NCBI RefSeq assembly: GCF_015070375.1
Contig: NZ_JADCLL010000001.1
Location: 560,501-624,500 of the forward strand
DNA length: 64,000 bases
Origin: Nocardioides kribbensis
Lineage (GTDB): Bacteria > Actinomycetota > Actinomycetes > Propionibacteriales > Nocardioidaceae
Direction of reading: 5' to 3'
Of this stretch, positions 42,513-50,608 are shown piece by piece. How positions within the stretch are numbered: the first letter of the stretch is position 1; each line of letters begins with the position of its first letter. Made by a program: the position numbers and the translations under genes. The notes under the pieces are model-generated. The model saw nothing but the letters and a program-made list of their open reading frames with translations, did not search any database and was not told the DNA's origin.

Positions 42513-42896
42513 TCAGTCCTCGCGCATCGGGTCGTCGGCGAGGGCCTCGAGGCTCGCGGGGTGCAGCATGCCGGCCAGCACGACGGCGGCCACGACGACC
42601 AGGCCCAGCGCGATCAGCTGGGTGCCCCGGAAGCTCCAGGCCAGCCCGAGGGCGATCAGCTGGGTCAGCAGGATCGGACCCCGCGTCCAGGCCTGCCCCC
42701 GCGTCACCGCCCAGGCGCAGGCGATGACGGCCACGCCGAAGAGCGCGAAGAACGCCGCCACGGTCCATCCCATCGTGGTGCGCCCCTCGGAGAGGTCGGC
42801 GAGCTGGGCGCCGGCGAGGAGCAGCAGGACCAGCCCCTCGACCGCGGCGAGGGAGGCCGCGACGACCAGCGGCGGCGGGTTCTCGGATCGGGTCAC
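42513..42896 (-). CDS. Small integral membrane protein
   Basis: 127 residues from GTG 42896 with four hydrophobic segments: VVAASLAAVEGLVLLLLAGA, TVAAFFALFGVAVIACAWAV, LLTQLIALGLAWSFRGTQ and IALGLVVVAAVVLAGMLHPA. No family recognised and no charged catalytic residues stand out. The -10 box TAACCT lies 7 bases before this GTG and decides the start; a GTG at 42926 is less likely. Converges on the sigma-factor gene. Confidence 0.7.
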   Translation of the reverse strand: MTRSENPPPLVVAASLAAVEGLVLLLLAGAQLADLSEGRTTMGWTVAAFFALFGVAVIACAWAVTRGQAWTRGPILLTQLIALGLAWSFRGTQLIALGLVVVAAVVLAGMLHPASLEALADDPMRED

Positions 42897-42903
42897 GACG
42901 CCG

Positions 42904-42909
42904 AGGTTA
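42904..42909 (-). promoter_or_regulatory. -10 box, leaderless start of the small membrane protein
   Basis: TAACCT on the minus strand, then 7 bases and GTG 42896. Confidence 0.5.
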
Positions 42910-42926
42910 GTGCGCCCCCTCCACAC

Positions 42927-43107
42927 GGGACGCCTGTGACGCAGGAGACCAGCGATTTGGCTTGTTTAACGGTCCAAAAGTTGTCAGTGTGTGCGGAGCG
43001 CTCGTGGCCGAGTCCACTTCGTGGTGCCATCGCACCGGGCGCTGCCGCAGGCTTGCGTTGCCCCTGGCCTGCACATTTCGCTTGAGGAAAAGAGGGATCG
43101 CCCAGCC
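42927..43107. other. A/T-rich upstream region of the WhiB gene
   Basis: About 180 bases without a gene. It contains a patch (42955-42990, with TTGTTTAAC and CCAAAAGTTGTCA) much poorer in G/C than its surroundings, the likely promoter. I could not fix -35 and -10 boxes and found no TGTGA-N6-TCACA site like the one that controls whiB1 in M. tuberculosis. An AGAGGGA 10 bases before the ATG may be the binding site. Confidence 0.5.
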
Positions 43108-43359
43108 ATGGACTGGCGTCACCGTTCAGCATGTCTCGACGAGGATCCGGAGCTGTTCTTCCCGATCGGCAACACCGGCCCGGCCATCCTGCAGATCGAG
43201 GAGGCCAAGCAGGTCTGCCGACGCTGCGACGTGCGCGAGCAGTGCCTCGCCTGGGCCCTCGAGGCCGGCCAGGACCACGGCGTGTGGGGCGGTCTGAGCG
43301 AGGACGAGCGTCGTGCGCTGAAGCGCCGCAACGCCCGGGCCCGCGTCCGCACCGCCTGA
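43108..43359 (+). CDS. WhiB-family iron-sulfur regulator (WhiB1-like)
   Basis: 83 residues from ATG 43108. Four cysteines hold a 4Fe-4S cluster: MDWRHRSACLDEDPELFFPI, then KQVCRRCDVREQCLAWALEA. The GVWGGLSEDERRALKRRNAR turn and basic tail are typical. It resembles WhiB1, which binds the sigma-A C-terminus and is nitric-oxide sensitive in M. tuberculosis, and it is next to a PdtaS-like kinase as there (Rv3219/Rv3220c). The long low-G/C upstream region suggests complex control. Confidence 0.93.
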   Translation: MDWRHRSACLDEDPELFFPIGNTGPAILQIEEAKQVCRRCDVREQCLAWALEAGQDHGVWGGLSEDERRALKRRNARARVRTA

Positions 43360-43395
43360 CCCAGCGCCTGACCCACCGCACCGCCACAGGGCCGG

Positions 43396-44922
43396 TCAGG
43401 TCAGCGGGTCGAGGGGGACGTCGACCACGGCACGGGTGCCGTGGTTCGAGGGCACCGGCCCCATCTCGAGCCGACCACCGAGCTCCGACTCCACGAGCGT
43501 GCGCACGATGGAGAGACCCAGGTTGGTCGATCCCTCCAGGTCGAAGCCGTCGGGCAGGCCACGGCCGTCGTCGTCCACGACCAGGTGGAGCCGGCCCGCA
43601 GCACGGTGCACCCCCACGCTGACCTCTCCCAGCAGCCCGCCGGCGAGGATCTCCTCGGTCGAGCGCAGCCCGGCGGGGTGCTCGTCGGGCACCTCGTAGC
43701 CGTGCTCCACCGCGTTCTGCAACAGCTCGGTCAGCACCATGGCCAGTGCGGTCGCCGACTCCGAGGTCAGCTCGCCGAAGCTGCCCGTGCGCCGCACCCT
43801 CACCCTGCTGCCGACCGCGCTGACGTCGGTCACCATGGCGCAGAGCCGGTCGGCGATCTCGTCGAAGAGCACCGTCTCCTCCACGGCCTGGCTGAGCGTC
43901 TCGTGGACGATCGCGATGGTCCCGACCCGCCGCACGGCCTCCTCCAGCGCGGCCTTGGCGTCCTGCGAGCCGATGCGGCGGGCCTGCAGGCGCAGCAGGG
44001 CGGCCACGGTCTGCAGGTTGTTCTTCACGCGGTGGTGGATCTCGCGGATCGTGGCGTCCTTGGTCACCAGCTCGCGGTCGCGCCGGCGCAGGTCGCTGAC
44101 GTCGCGCACGAGCACGAGGGCACCGATCCGGGTGCCCTGGGGCCGCAGCGGGATGGCACGTGCGATCAGCGTGACCTCGTCGGTGCCGAACTCGGTGTCG
44201 CGGTGCGTGCGGCCGCCCATCACCGCGCTGAGGGTCTCCTCGTCGGGGCGGCGCCGCGACGGCACCAGCTCGCGCACCAGGTCGGGCAGCGCGAGCCCGG
44301 CCAGGTCGCCGGAGAGACCGAGACGGCGGAAGACCGACAGCGCGTTGGGGCTGGCGTAGACGACGTGGCCCTGGGCGTCGACGCGCAGGAAGCCGTCGCC
44401 CACGCGCGGTGAGTCGGCGTGGTCGCTGCGCTGGCCCTGCGCGGGGAACCAGCCGCCCGCGATCATCTGGGTCAGGTCGGCCGCGGTCTGCAGGTAGGAG
44501 AGCTCCAGGCGGCTGGGGGTGCGCACGCCGAGCAGGTTGGTGTTGCGCGTGACCACCGCGATCACGCGGCCCTCGCGACGCACCGGGATGCTCTCCACCC
44601 GCACCGGCACGTCGTCGCGCCACTCCGGGTCGCCCTCGCGCACCAGGCGCTGCTCGGCGTACGCCGCGTCGAGGAGGGGGCGTCGCCCGCGGGGCACGAA
44701 GGTGCCCACGACGTCGTCGACGTAGGACGTCGGGCCGGTGGTGGGCCGCATCTGCCCCACCGCCCAGAACCCGCTGCCCTCGCGGTCGGGCAGCCACAGC
44801 ACGAGGTCGGCGAAGGACAGGTCGGCGATGATCTGCCAGTCGGCCTGGAGCAGCTGGAGCCACGCGACGTCGTCGGGCCCCAGGTCGGTGTGGCTCCGGA
44901 CCAGCTCGCTCATCGACGGCAC
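43396..44922 (-). CDS. pdtaS: PdtaS-like cytosolic sensor histidine kinase
   Basis: 508 residues. N-terminal GAF-type domain (WLQLLQADWQIIADLSFADL), a PAS domain (GDGFLRVDAQGHVVYASPNA) and a HisKA_2 kinase (IREIHHRVKNNLQTVAALLR, LTELLQNAVEHGYE, DDDGRGLPDGFDLEGSTNLG). PdtaS signals to the RNA-binding ANTAR regulator PdtaR in mycobacteria; no PdtaR gene is in the window. The start is GTG 44922, since TAGGCT lies 6 bases upstream; the ATG at 44913 would then be internal. Converges with the WhiB gene. Confidence 0.92.
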   Translation of the reverse strand: MPSMSELVRSHTDLGPDDVAWLQLLQADWQIIADLSFADLVLWLPDREGSGFWAVGQMRPTTGPTSYVDDVVGTFVPRGRRPLLDAAYAEQRLVREGDPEWRDDVPVRVESIPVRREGRVIAVVTRNTNLLGVRTPSRLELSYLQTAADLTQMIAGGWFPAQGQRSDHADSPRVGDGFLRVDAQGHVVYASPNALSVFRRLGLSGDLAGLALPDLVRELVPSRRRPDEETLSAVMGGRTHRDTEFGTDEVTLIARAIPLRPQGTRIGALVLVRDVSDLRRRDRELVTKDATIREIHHRVKNNLQTVAALLRLQARRIGSQDAKAALEEAVRRVGTIAIVHETLSQAVEETVLFDEIADRLCAMVTDVSAVGSRVRVRRTGSFGELTSESATALAMVLTELLQNAVEHGYEVPDEHPAGLRSTEEILAGGLLGEVSVGVHRAAGRLHLVVDDDGRGLPDGFDLEGSTNLGLSIVRTLVESELGGRLEMGPVPSNHGTRAVVDVPLDPLT

Positions 44923-44928
44923 CCGCCG

Positions 44929-44934
44929 AGCCTA
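44929..44934 (-). promoter_or_regulatory. -10 box, leaderless start of pdtaS
   Basis: TAGGCT on the minus strand, then 6 bases and GTG 44922. The remaining 185 bases up to the next -10 box are G/C-rich, without a recognisable gene. Confidence 0.5.
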
Positions 44935-45119
44935 CGGCGAGCGGCGGGGCCGTGCGCACCGTCGGCCCCGACGTCCGACGGGCGGGCACGCGGTCGCGCC
45001 GTGAGCCCGTGCACACCTGGCCCGCACCGGGAGCCCACCGGGCCCGCCCCTCCCCGCGGGCCCGCCGGACCGACCGGTCGGGCCCTCCCCCGACCGTGCG
45101 CGGACCCCGGGGAGTTTGG

Positions 45120-45125
45120 CAGGAT
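45120..45125 (+). promoter_or_regulatory. -10 box, leaderless start of the DUF2785 gene
   Basis: CAGGAT, then 7 bases and ATG 45133. It also fits as a weak AGGA ribosome binding site, so it decides the start less firmly than the others. Confidence 0.4.
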
Positions 45126-45132
45126 GACAGCC

Positions 45133-45975
45133 ATGTCGGGCGCGTATTGGAGACAGGTGCACGCCGACGGCCTCGCGGTGCCGTCGGACCGCCCCCTCGA
45201 CGACCTGACCGCGGAGCTCACCCGCATGCTCGGCGACACCGACCCCGAGACCCGCGACGGCACGGCCTACCCGACGCTGGCGACGTGGGTCGAGCGGGGC
45301 GTCTACGACGACCTCCTGGCCGGTCTCGGCGACGGCATGGCCGCCGGGCTGACCACCGGGCTGGGCGAGGTCGGCACCGACTCGGTCTTCCGCCGCAGCT
45401 TCTCGGTGCTGGTGCTCGCCGAGTGCATCGCCCGCGACAACGAGCGACCACTGGTCTCCGGCGGCAAGGTGCTCGACTGGGGCGACCGGATCGCGACCTG
45501 GCTGCTGCGCGAGCGCGACCTGCGCGGATTCGTGCCGGGCAAGGGATGGGCCCACGCGGTGGCCCACGGCGCCGACGCCCTCGGGGCGCTCGCCGCGTCC
45601 CCCCACATCGGCAAGGCCGAGCTGACCGTCGTGCTCGACGTCGTGGCCGACCGGGTGCTCATGCCCGTCGACGCGCTCTTCGCGCACGGCGAGGAGGACC
45701 GCCTGGCCCACACCACCCTGTGCGTGCTGCGCCGCGACGTCGTGCCGCTGAGCATCCTCGAGCCCTGGATCAACCGCCTCGCGTCGGCCGCCGGGGAGCG
45801 CGCCGTGCACGGCGAGCAGGACCCCTTCCTGCGCGGCGGCAACGCCGAAGCCTTCCTCCGCGCCCTCTACCTCCAGCTCGCGCTGGGCCCGCGCCCGCCG
45901 GCGGTCCGCTCCGACCTGCTGCTGGTGGTCGTCGAGGCGCTGCGGGCCAGCAACCCGCACTTCCTGCGCGACTGA
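45133..45975 (+). CDS. DUF2785 family protein
   Basis: 280 residues, helical repeat protein of the DUF2785 family, function unknown. The start MSGAYWRQVHADGLAVPSDR is followed by DDLTAELTRMLGDTDPETRD, VLVLAECIARDNERPLVSGG and GKGWAHAVAHGADALGALAA, where the invariant His and Trp might bind a ligand. The C-terminus (VVVEALRASNPHFLRD) is conserved. Starts at ATG 45133; ATG 45124 in frame is the alternative. Next gene follows after 32 bases. Confidence 0.85.
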   Translation: MSGAYWRQVHADGLAVPSDRPLDDLTAELTRMLGDTDPETRDGTAYPTLATWVERGVYDDLLAGLGDGMAAGLTTGLGEVGTDSVFRRSFSVLVLAECIARDNERPLVSGGKVLDWGDRIATWLLRERDLRGFVPGKGWAHAVAHGADALGALAASPHIGKAELTVVLDVVADRVLMPVDALFAHGEEDRLAHTTLCVLRRDVVPLSILEPWINRLASAAGERAVHGEQDPFLRGGNAEAFLRALYLQLALGPRPPAVRSDLLLVVVEALRASNPHFLRD

Positions 45976-45995
45976 CGCCCTGGGTGACCCGTGGG

Positions 45996-46001
45996 TAACC
46001 T
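45996..46001 (+). promoter_or_regulatory. -10 box, leaderless start of the IlvG-like gene
   Basis: TAACCT, then 6 bases and ATG 46008; no ribosome binding site lies in between. Confidence 0.55.
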
Positions 46002-46007
46002 GCGGGC

Positions 46008-47711
46008 ATGACGCAGACCACACCCGACCCGCAGCAGCCCGCGAGCCCCGACGCGCATCCGGAGGGCCACCTCGAGGGCCACGCCGGCCAGCTCGCCGTG
46101 GCGGTGGCCCGAGCCCACGGCGTCGAGACGATGTTCACGCTCTCGGGCGCGCACGTCTTCCCCATGTACGACGGGGCCGTGAAGGCCGACCCGCCGATGC
46201 GCCTGCTCGACGTGCGCCACGAGCAGACCGCGGCCTTCGCGGCCGAGGCCACGGGCAAGCTCACCCGGGTGCCCGGCCTGGCGGTGCTGACGGCGGGGCC
46301 CGGCGTCACCAACGGCGTGAGCGCCATCGCCCAGGCGCAGTTCGCCGGCTCCCCCATGGTGGTCGTCGGTGGCCGGGCCCCGCAGAACCGGTGGGGCAGC
46401 GGCAGCCTCCAGGAGCTGGACCAGCCGCCGATCGTCGCGTCGGTCTCGAAGCTGGCGCGCACCCTGCCCACCGCGGGCGACGTGCTCGGCGGCATGCACG
46501 AGGCCTTCAGCGCGGCGGGGTCCAGCCACCGCGGCCCGGTCTTCGTCGACGTGCCGATGGACGAGTTCTTCGCCTCCGCGTCGGGCTCCCTGCCCACGGT
46601 CGGTGCGGGCCGGGGCGAGGCCCCCGACACCGACGCGATCGACCGGATCGCGGCGCTGCTGGCCGCCAGCGAGCGCCCCGTGCTCGTGCTCGGCACCGAC
46701 GTGTGGGCCGACCGTGCCGAGGTGGCGGCCCTGCGGCTGGTCGAGGAGGCGGGCCTGCCCGCCATCACCAACGGCATGGGTCGCGGGCTCGTGCCCGGGG
46801 GGCACCCGCTGCTGGTGACCAAGGCCCGCGGCGCCGCGCTCGGCGGCGCCGACCTCGTGGTCGTCGTGGGCACCCCGCTGGACTTCCGTCTCGGCTACGG
46901 CGTCTTCGGCGGCAAGGACGGCGCCACCCCGGCCCGGGTCGTGCACGTCGCCGACTCCGCCGGGCAGGTCTCCACCCACGCCGACCTCGCCGCGTCGGTC
47001 TCGGGCGACCTGACCTCGGTGCTCGACGGGCTGCTCGTGGCGCTCGAGCGCCACGACCGCCCCGACCGCAGCGCCTGGGTGGGCGGGCTGCAGGACACCG
47101 TGCGCGGCGCCACGGAGCGCGACCGGGCCCTCCTCGGCGCCGAGGCCGACCCCATCCACCCCGCCCGCGTCTACGGCGAGCTCGTGCCTCGTCTGGCCGA
47201 CGACGCCGTCGTGATCGGCGACGGCGGCGACTTCGTGAGCTTCGCCGGCAAGTTCGTCGAGCCGCAGCGCCCCGGCGGGTGGCTCGACCCCGGGCCCTAC
47301 GGCTGCCTGGGCGCCGGCCTGGGCGCCGCGATCGCGGCACGGATCGCCCGGCCCTCGGCCCAGGTCGTGCTGCTGCTCGGCGACGGCGCGGCCGGCTTCT
47401 CGCTGATGGACGTCGACACCCTGGTGCGCCACGGGCTGCCGGTCGTGATGGTCATGGGCAACAACTCCGCGTGGGGGCTGGAGAAGGGCCCGATGCAGAT
47501 GCTCTACGGCTACGACGTGGCCGCCGACCTCGCCCCGCAGACCAGGTACGACGAGGTCGTGCGCGCCCTCGGCGGCGCCGGTGAGCGGGTCACCGACCCG
47601 CGTCAGATCGGACCGGCGCTCGACCGGGCCTTCGCCTCCGGCGTGCCCTACCTGGTCAACGTGATCACCGACGTCGACGCGGCCTACCCGCGCGCGACCT
47701 TCGGCATCTGA
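46008..47711 (+). CDS. Acetolactate synthase-like TPP enzyme (IlvG type)
   Basis: 567 residues with the thiamine-diphosphate fold. The N-terminal half reads THE-type VETMFTLSGAHVFPMYDGAV and LLDVRHEQTAAFAAEATGKL (cofactor Glu), then PMVVVGGRAPQNRWGSGSLQ; the C-terminal half has the TPP-binding motif LLLGDGAAGFSLMDVDTLVR and VVMVMGNNSAWGLEKGPMQM. It resembles actinobacterial IlvG-like proteins, whose reaction is not certain, rather than the biosynthetic IlvB; no small regulatory subunit is near. It is followed without gap by a GNAT gene. Confidence 0.85.
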   Translation: MTQTTPDPQQPASPDAHPEGHLEGHAGQLAVAVARAHGVETMFTLSGAHVFPMYDGAVKADPPMRLLDVRHEQTAAFAAEATGKLTRVPGLAVLTAGPGVTNGVSAIAQAQFAGSPMVVVGGRAPQNRWGSGSLQELDQPPIVASVSKLARTLPTAGDVLGGMHEAFSAAGSSHRGPVFVDVPMDEFFASASGSLPTVGAGRGEAPDTDAIDRIAALLAASERPVLVLGTDVWADRAEVAALRLVEEAGLPAITNGMGRGLVPGGHPLLVTKARGAALGGADLVVVVGTPLDFRLGYGVFGGKDGATPARVVHVADSAGQVSTHADLAASVSGDLTSVLDGLLVALERHDRPDRSAWVGGLQDTVRGATERDRALLGAEADPIHPARVYGELVPRLADDAVVIGDGGDFVSFAGKFVEPQRPGGWLDPGPYGCLGAGLGAAIAARIARPSAQVVLLLGDGAAGFSLMDVDTLVRHGLPVVMVMGNNSAWGLEKGPMQMLYGYDVAADLAPQTRYDEVVRALGGAGERVTDPRQIGPALDRAFASGVPYLVNVITDVDAAYPRATFGI

Positions 47712-48227
47712 GTGGCCGGCCACGCGGCCGGGCCCGGGCCGCACTGGACGCTGCGGCGGGCCCGCGACGAGGACCTGCCGGCCGTCGGCGAGGTGACGCT
47801 CGCGGCGTACGCCCCCTTCACGCGGGGGCCCGACGACCCCTACGTCGCGCGGCTGGGCGACGCCGGCCCGCGGCACCGTGAGGCCGAGCTCTGGGTGGCG
47901 GTCGGGCCAGCCGGGCGCGTGCTGGGGTCGGTCACCGTGTGCCCGCCCGGCTCACCGTGGCGCGAGGTGGCCCGCGACGGCGAGGGGGAGTTCCGGATGC
48001 TGGCCGTGGACCCCGCGGCCCACGGCAGCGGGGTCGGGCGGGCGCTGGTGCGTCACGCCGTCGACCGGGCCCGCGAGCTCGGCGCAGGGGCCGTGGTCAT
48101 CTCCAGCCTCACCGCGATGACGACCGCGCACCGGCTCTACGAGACCCTGGGCTTCGTGCGCGACCCGGGGCGCGACTGGCGCCCGCTGCCCGAGGTCGAC
48201 CTCATCGCCTACCGACTGGAGCCCTGA
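47712..48227 (+). CDS. GNAT N-acetyltransferase
   Basis: 171 residues. The acetyl-CoA site is visible in FRMLAVDPAAHGSGVGRALV (Q/R-x-x-G-x-G/A form) and the C-terminal region in AHRLYETLGFVRDPGRDWRP. GTG 47712 directly abuts the preceding stop codon and the stop overlaps the next ATG by one base, so this is the middle of a three-gene unit. Substrate unknown. Confidence 0.88.
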   Translation: MAGHAAGPGPHWTLRRARDEDLPAVGEVTLAAYAPFTRGPDDPYVARLGDAGPRHREAELWVAVGPAGRVLGSVTVCPPGSPWREVARDGEGEFRMLAVDPAAHGSGVGRALVRHAVDRARELGAGAVVISSLTAMTTAHRLYETLGFVRDPGRDWRPLPEVDLIAYRLEP

Positions 48228-48613
48228 TGACCACCCTGCACGCCGAGCTCGACTTCACCGTCGGCGAGGACGACACCGCCGCCTCGCTGGGGTCGGGCTC
48301 GCTGCCCGTGCTCGCCACGCCCCGCCTGCTGGCGTGGTGCGAGGCCGCCACGTGCGCGGCCCTGGAGCCGGTGCTCGCGCCCGGGTCGACCAGCGTCGGG
48401 ACCCGGGTGTCGCTGGAGCACCTGGCCGCCTCGGCGGTGGGTCGCCGGGTGCGGGTCAGCGCGACCTCGGCCTACGCCGACGGGCGACTGCACCGCCTCG
48501 CCGTCTCGGCGCGTCACCTGGGTCCCGACGGCGAGCCCGTCGGCAAGGTCCTCGCCTCGGGCGAGGTGACGCGGGTCGTGGTCGACCCGGAGCGCTTCCT
48601 GTCCAGGCTGTGA
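48227..48613 (+). CDS. Hotdog-fold thioesterase (FlK-like)
   Basis: 128 residues of the fluoroacetyl-CoA-type thioesterase family: FTVGEDDTAASLGSGSLPVL, TPRLLAWCEAATCAALEPVL and TSVGTRVSLEHLAASAVGRR, with a Thr/Glu/His arrangement as in the family (LLAWCEAAT and SLEHL). It should hydrolyse a small acyl-CoA, which one is unknown. ATG 48227 overlaps the GNAT stop (TGATG), and nothing follows in the same unit until bL37. Confidence 0.82.
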   Translation: MTTLHAELDFTVGEDDTAASLGSGSLPVLATPRLLAWCEAATCAALEPVLAPGSTSVGTRVSLEHLAASAVGRRVRVSATSAYADGRLHRLAVSARHLGPDGEPVGKVLASGEVTRVVVDPERFLSRL

Positions 48614-48703
48614 CCCGGACCCGATTTCCCCGGCGCCGCACGATTTGAGAGACTGCCTCCTGGCCCTTCGACGGGTCGCCACCGATTCGACGAGGAGAAC
48701 ACC

Positions 48704-48778
48704 ATGGGCAAGACCGGCCGCAAGCGCCGCGCTCGCAAGAAGAAGGGCGCGAACCACGGCAAGCGCCCCAACGCCTGA
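48704..48778 (+). CDS. Ribosomal protein bL37 (24 residues)
   Basis: Tiny, very basic protein, MGKTGRKRRARKKKGANHGK then RPNA, too short for standard gene finders. It matches the actinobacteria-specific large-subunit protein bL37, first seen in mycobacterial ribosome structures, including the conserved end ANHGKRPNA. Good binding site GAGGAG 6 bases before the ATG. A possible -10 box (GAGACT, about 48648) leaves a leader of about 50 bases. A short hairpin follows. Confidence 0.85.
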   Translation: MGKTGRKRRARKKKGANHGKRPNA

Positions 48779-48798
48779 GCGCAGGCACCGTGCACTGG

Positions 48799-48822
48799 AC
48801 CCCCGAGCCTCCGGCCGGGGGT
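48799..48822 (+). terminator. Terminator after bL37
   Basis: 7-bp stem ACCCCCG/CGGGGGT with a 10-base loop, 20 bases after the bL37 stop, followed by TCGTTGCTT. It is the only terminator here with a T-rich tail. Confidence 0.65.
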
Positions 48823-48843
48823 TCGTTGCTTCCCGGGGTCCGG

Positions 48844-48849
48844 CAGGAT
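48844..48849 (+). promoter_or_regulatory. -10 box, leaderless start of the amidase gene
   Basis: CAGGAT, then 6 bases and ATG 48856. Confidence 0.45.
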
Positions 48850-48855
48850 CGCGGC

Positions 48856-50274
48856 ATGGACCACTCCTCCCAGGCCGGCGTCGATCGCCTGCTCGCGCAC
48901 GCCGCCGAGGTCGACCACCTCGTCCGCGCCGTCTGCACCCCCCACCCCGAGGCCCTCGCACAGGCGGCCCGCCTCGACGCCGAGGCCGCCGAGGGCCGCT
49001 CGCGCGGGCCCCTGCACGGGCAGGCGGTGCTGGTGAAGGACAACGTCGACACCCACGACCTGCCCACCACGGCCGGCTCGCTGGCGCTCGCCGACGCGCC
49101 ACCGCCGCGCCGCGACGCCGACCTGGTCGAGCGGCTGCGCGCCGCCGGCATGGTCGTGCTCGGCAAGACCAACCTCTCGGAGTGGGCCAACTTCCGCGAC
49201 GAGTCGTCGACCTCCGGCTGGAGCGCGTACGGCGGCCTGACGCGCAACCCCCACGCCCTCAACCGGTCGGCCGGCGGGTCGAGCTCCGGCAGCGGGGCGG
49301 CCGTGGCGGCCGGCCTGGCCGACTTCGCCGTCGGCACCGAGACCGACGGGTCGATCACCTGCCCGGCGGCCTTCAACGGCTGCGTCGGCCTCAAGCCCAC
49401 CGTCGGTGCGGTGCCCACGCGCGGGGTGGTGCCGATCGCCGCCTCCCAGGACTCCCCCGGCCCCCTGACCCGCACGGTGGCCCAGGCCGCGGCCCTGCTC
49501 GACGTGCTCAGCGCGACCACGCGCGACCCGCACGCCGCCCACGCGGTGCCGGGCCGGCTCGCCGGCAAGCGGATCGGCGTGCCGCGCGCGACCTACTGGG
49601 GCTACTCCCCCCACGCCGACGCCGCCGCGGAGCGCGCGGTGGCGCTGCTGGCCGCGGAGGGCGCGGAGATCGTCGACGGCACCGACCTGAGCGGGCTCGA
49701 CGCCCGCAGCGAGCAGGTGGGCGCCGACGAGCTGCTCGTGCTGCTCGCGGAGTTCCGGCACGGCGTGGAGGCCTACCTCGCCACCCGGGAGGGCGACGTG
49801 CCCCGCAGCCTGGCCGAGCTCGTGGCGTTCAACACCGCCCACGCCGGCACGGAGCTGGCGCACTTCGGGCAGTCGCTGCTCGAGCGGGCGCTCGAGGCGC
49901 CGCAGGTCGGCGGCGCGGAGCACCGCGCCGCCCGGGGGCGCAACCTGTTGGCGACCCGCACCGACGGCATCGACCACGTGCTGGGCGAGCACCGCCTCGA
50001 TGCGCTGGTGACGCCGTCCTACGCCCCGGCCGGGCCGATCGACCTGGTCAACCCCGAGGTCTTCCCCGGCTCGTGCAGCGGGCCGACGGCGATCGCGGGC
50101 TACCCGCTGCTCACCGTGCCGACCGAGCTGGCGGCCGGCCTGCCCGTGGCGGTGTCCTTCTGGGGCACCGCGGGCAGCGAGCGGACGCTGCTGGAGGTGG
50201 GCGCGGGCTACGAGGCCGCGCGCGACCGCACGAGCGGTCCGCTGCCGGAGCCGGCGTACGCGCCCTGGGTGTGA
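48856..50274 (+). CDS. Amidase-signature family hydrolase
   Basis: 472 residues from ATG 48856. The Ser-cisSer-Lys triad is visible: Lys in GQAVLVKDNVDTHDLPTTAG, the cis-Ser and Ser nucleophile in RSAGGSSSGSGAAVAAGLAD and TETDGSITCPAAFNGCVGLK. The C-terminal part carries VNPEVFPGSCSGPTAIAGYP and LPVAVSFWGTAGSERTLLEV. It probably hydrolyses a small amide; the substrate is not known. No GatB or GatC gene is near, so a tRNA amidotransferase subunit is unlikely. Confidence 0.88.
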   Translation: MDHSSQAGVDRLLAHAAEVDHLVRAVCTPHPEALAQAARLDAEAAEGRSRGPLHGQAVLVKDNVDTHDLPTTAGSLALADAPPPRRDADLVERLRAAGMVVLGKTNLSEWANFRDESSTSGWSAYGGLTRNPHALNRSAGGSSSGSGAAVAAGLADFAVGTETDGSITCPAAFNGCVGLKPTVGAVPTRGVVPIAASQDSPGPLTRTVAQAAALLDVLSATTRDPHAAHAVPGRLAGKRIGVPRATYWGYSPHADAAAERAVALLAAEGAEIVDGTDLSGLDARSEQVGADELLVLLAEFRHGVEAYLATREGDVPRSLAELVAFNTAHAGTELAHFGQSLLERALEAPQVGGAEHRAARGRNLLATRTDGIDHVLGEHRLDALVTPSYAPAGPIDLVNPEVFPGSCSGPTAIAGYPLLTVPTELAAGLPVAVSFWGTAGSERTLLEVGAGYEAARDRTSGPLPEPAYAPWV

Positions 50275-50311
50275 GCCCGACGACGGCCCTCGGGGCGTCG
50301 CAGCGGGCGGC

Positions 50312-50608
50312 TCAGGACTCGCTGAGTCGCAGCTGGACCTCGCGCACGCGCAGCATCACGCGCTGGCGCAGCTCGTCGGGCGCCGACTCCGAGCAGGAGC
50401 GGGCCACGATCTGCTTGACGGTGCGCTGGAGGTCGTACTTCTCCAGGCACGGGTTGCACGTGTCGAGGTGCACCTGCACGGCGGCGCAGTCGGCGGCGTC
50501 GAGCTCGTTGTCGATGAAGTAGACGATCTGCTCGAGGTAGTCGGCGCAGTCGCTGGCCGACACCTCCTCGGGGCCGGCGTGGTCGTGCCCGGCGTGCTCC
50601 TGCGTCAT
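50312..50608 (-). CDS. rsrA: Zinc-binding anti-sigma factor RsrA
   Basis: 98 residues of the ZAS family. The redox site is [20 protein letters not shown] (His-x3-Cys-x2-Cys); other cysteines are in [31 protein letters not shown] and [20 protein letters not shown]. Under disulfide stress zinc is lost and SigR is freed. Its ATG overlaps the sigR stop by 4 bases (ATGA), so the two partners are coupled. Confidence 0.95.
   Translation of the reverse strand: MTQEHAGHDHAGPEEVSASDCADYLEQIVYFIDNELDAADCAAVQVHLDTCNPCLEKYDLQRTVKQIVARSCSESAPDELRQRVMLRVREVQLRLSES

Noticed and set aside
43360..43400. CCTGACC/GGTCAGG stem between the WhiB gene and pdtaS
   Set aside because: Only 7 bp with a loop of about 20 bases, and part of the stem is inside the pdtaS coding end. 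It could be a weak terminator but is not convincing.
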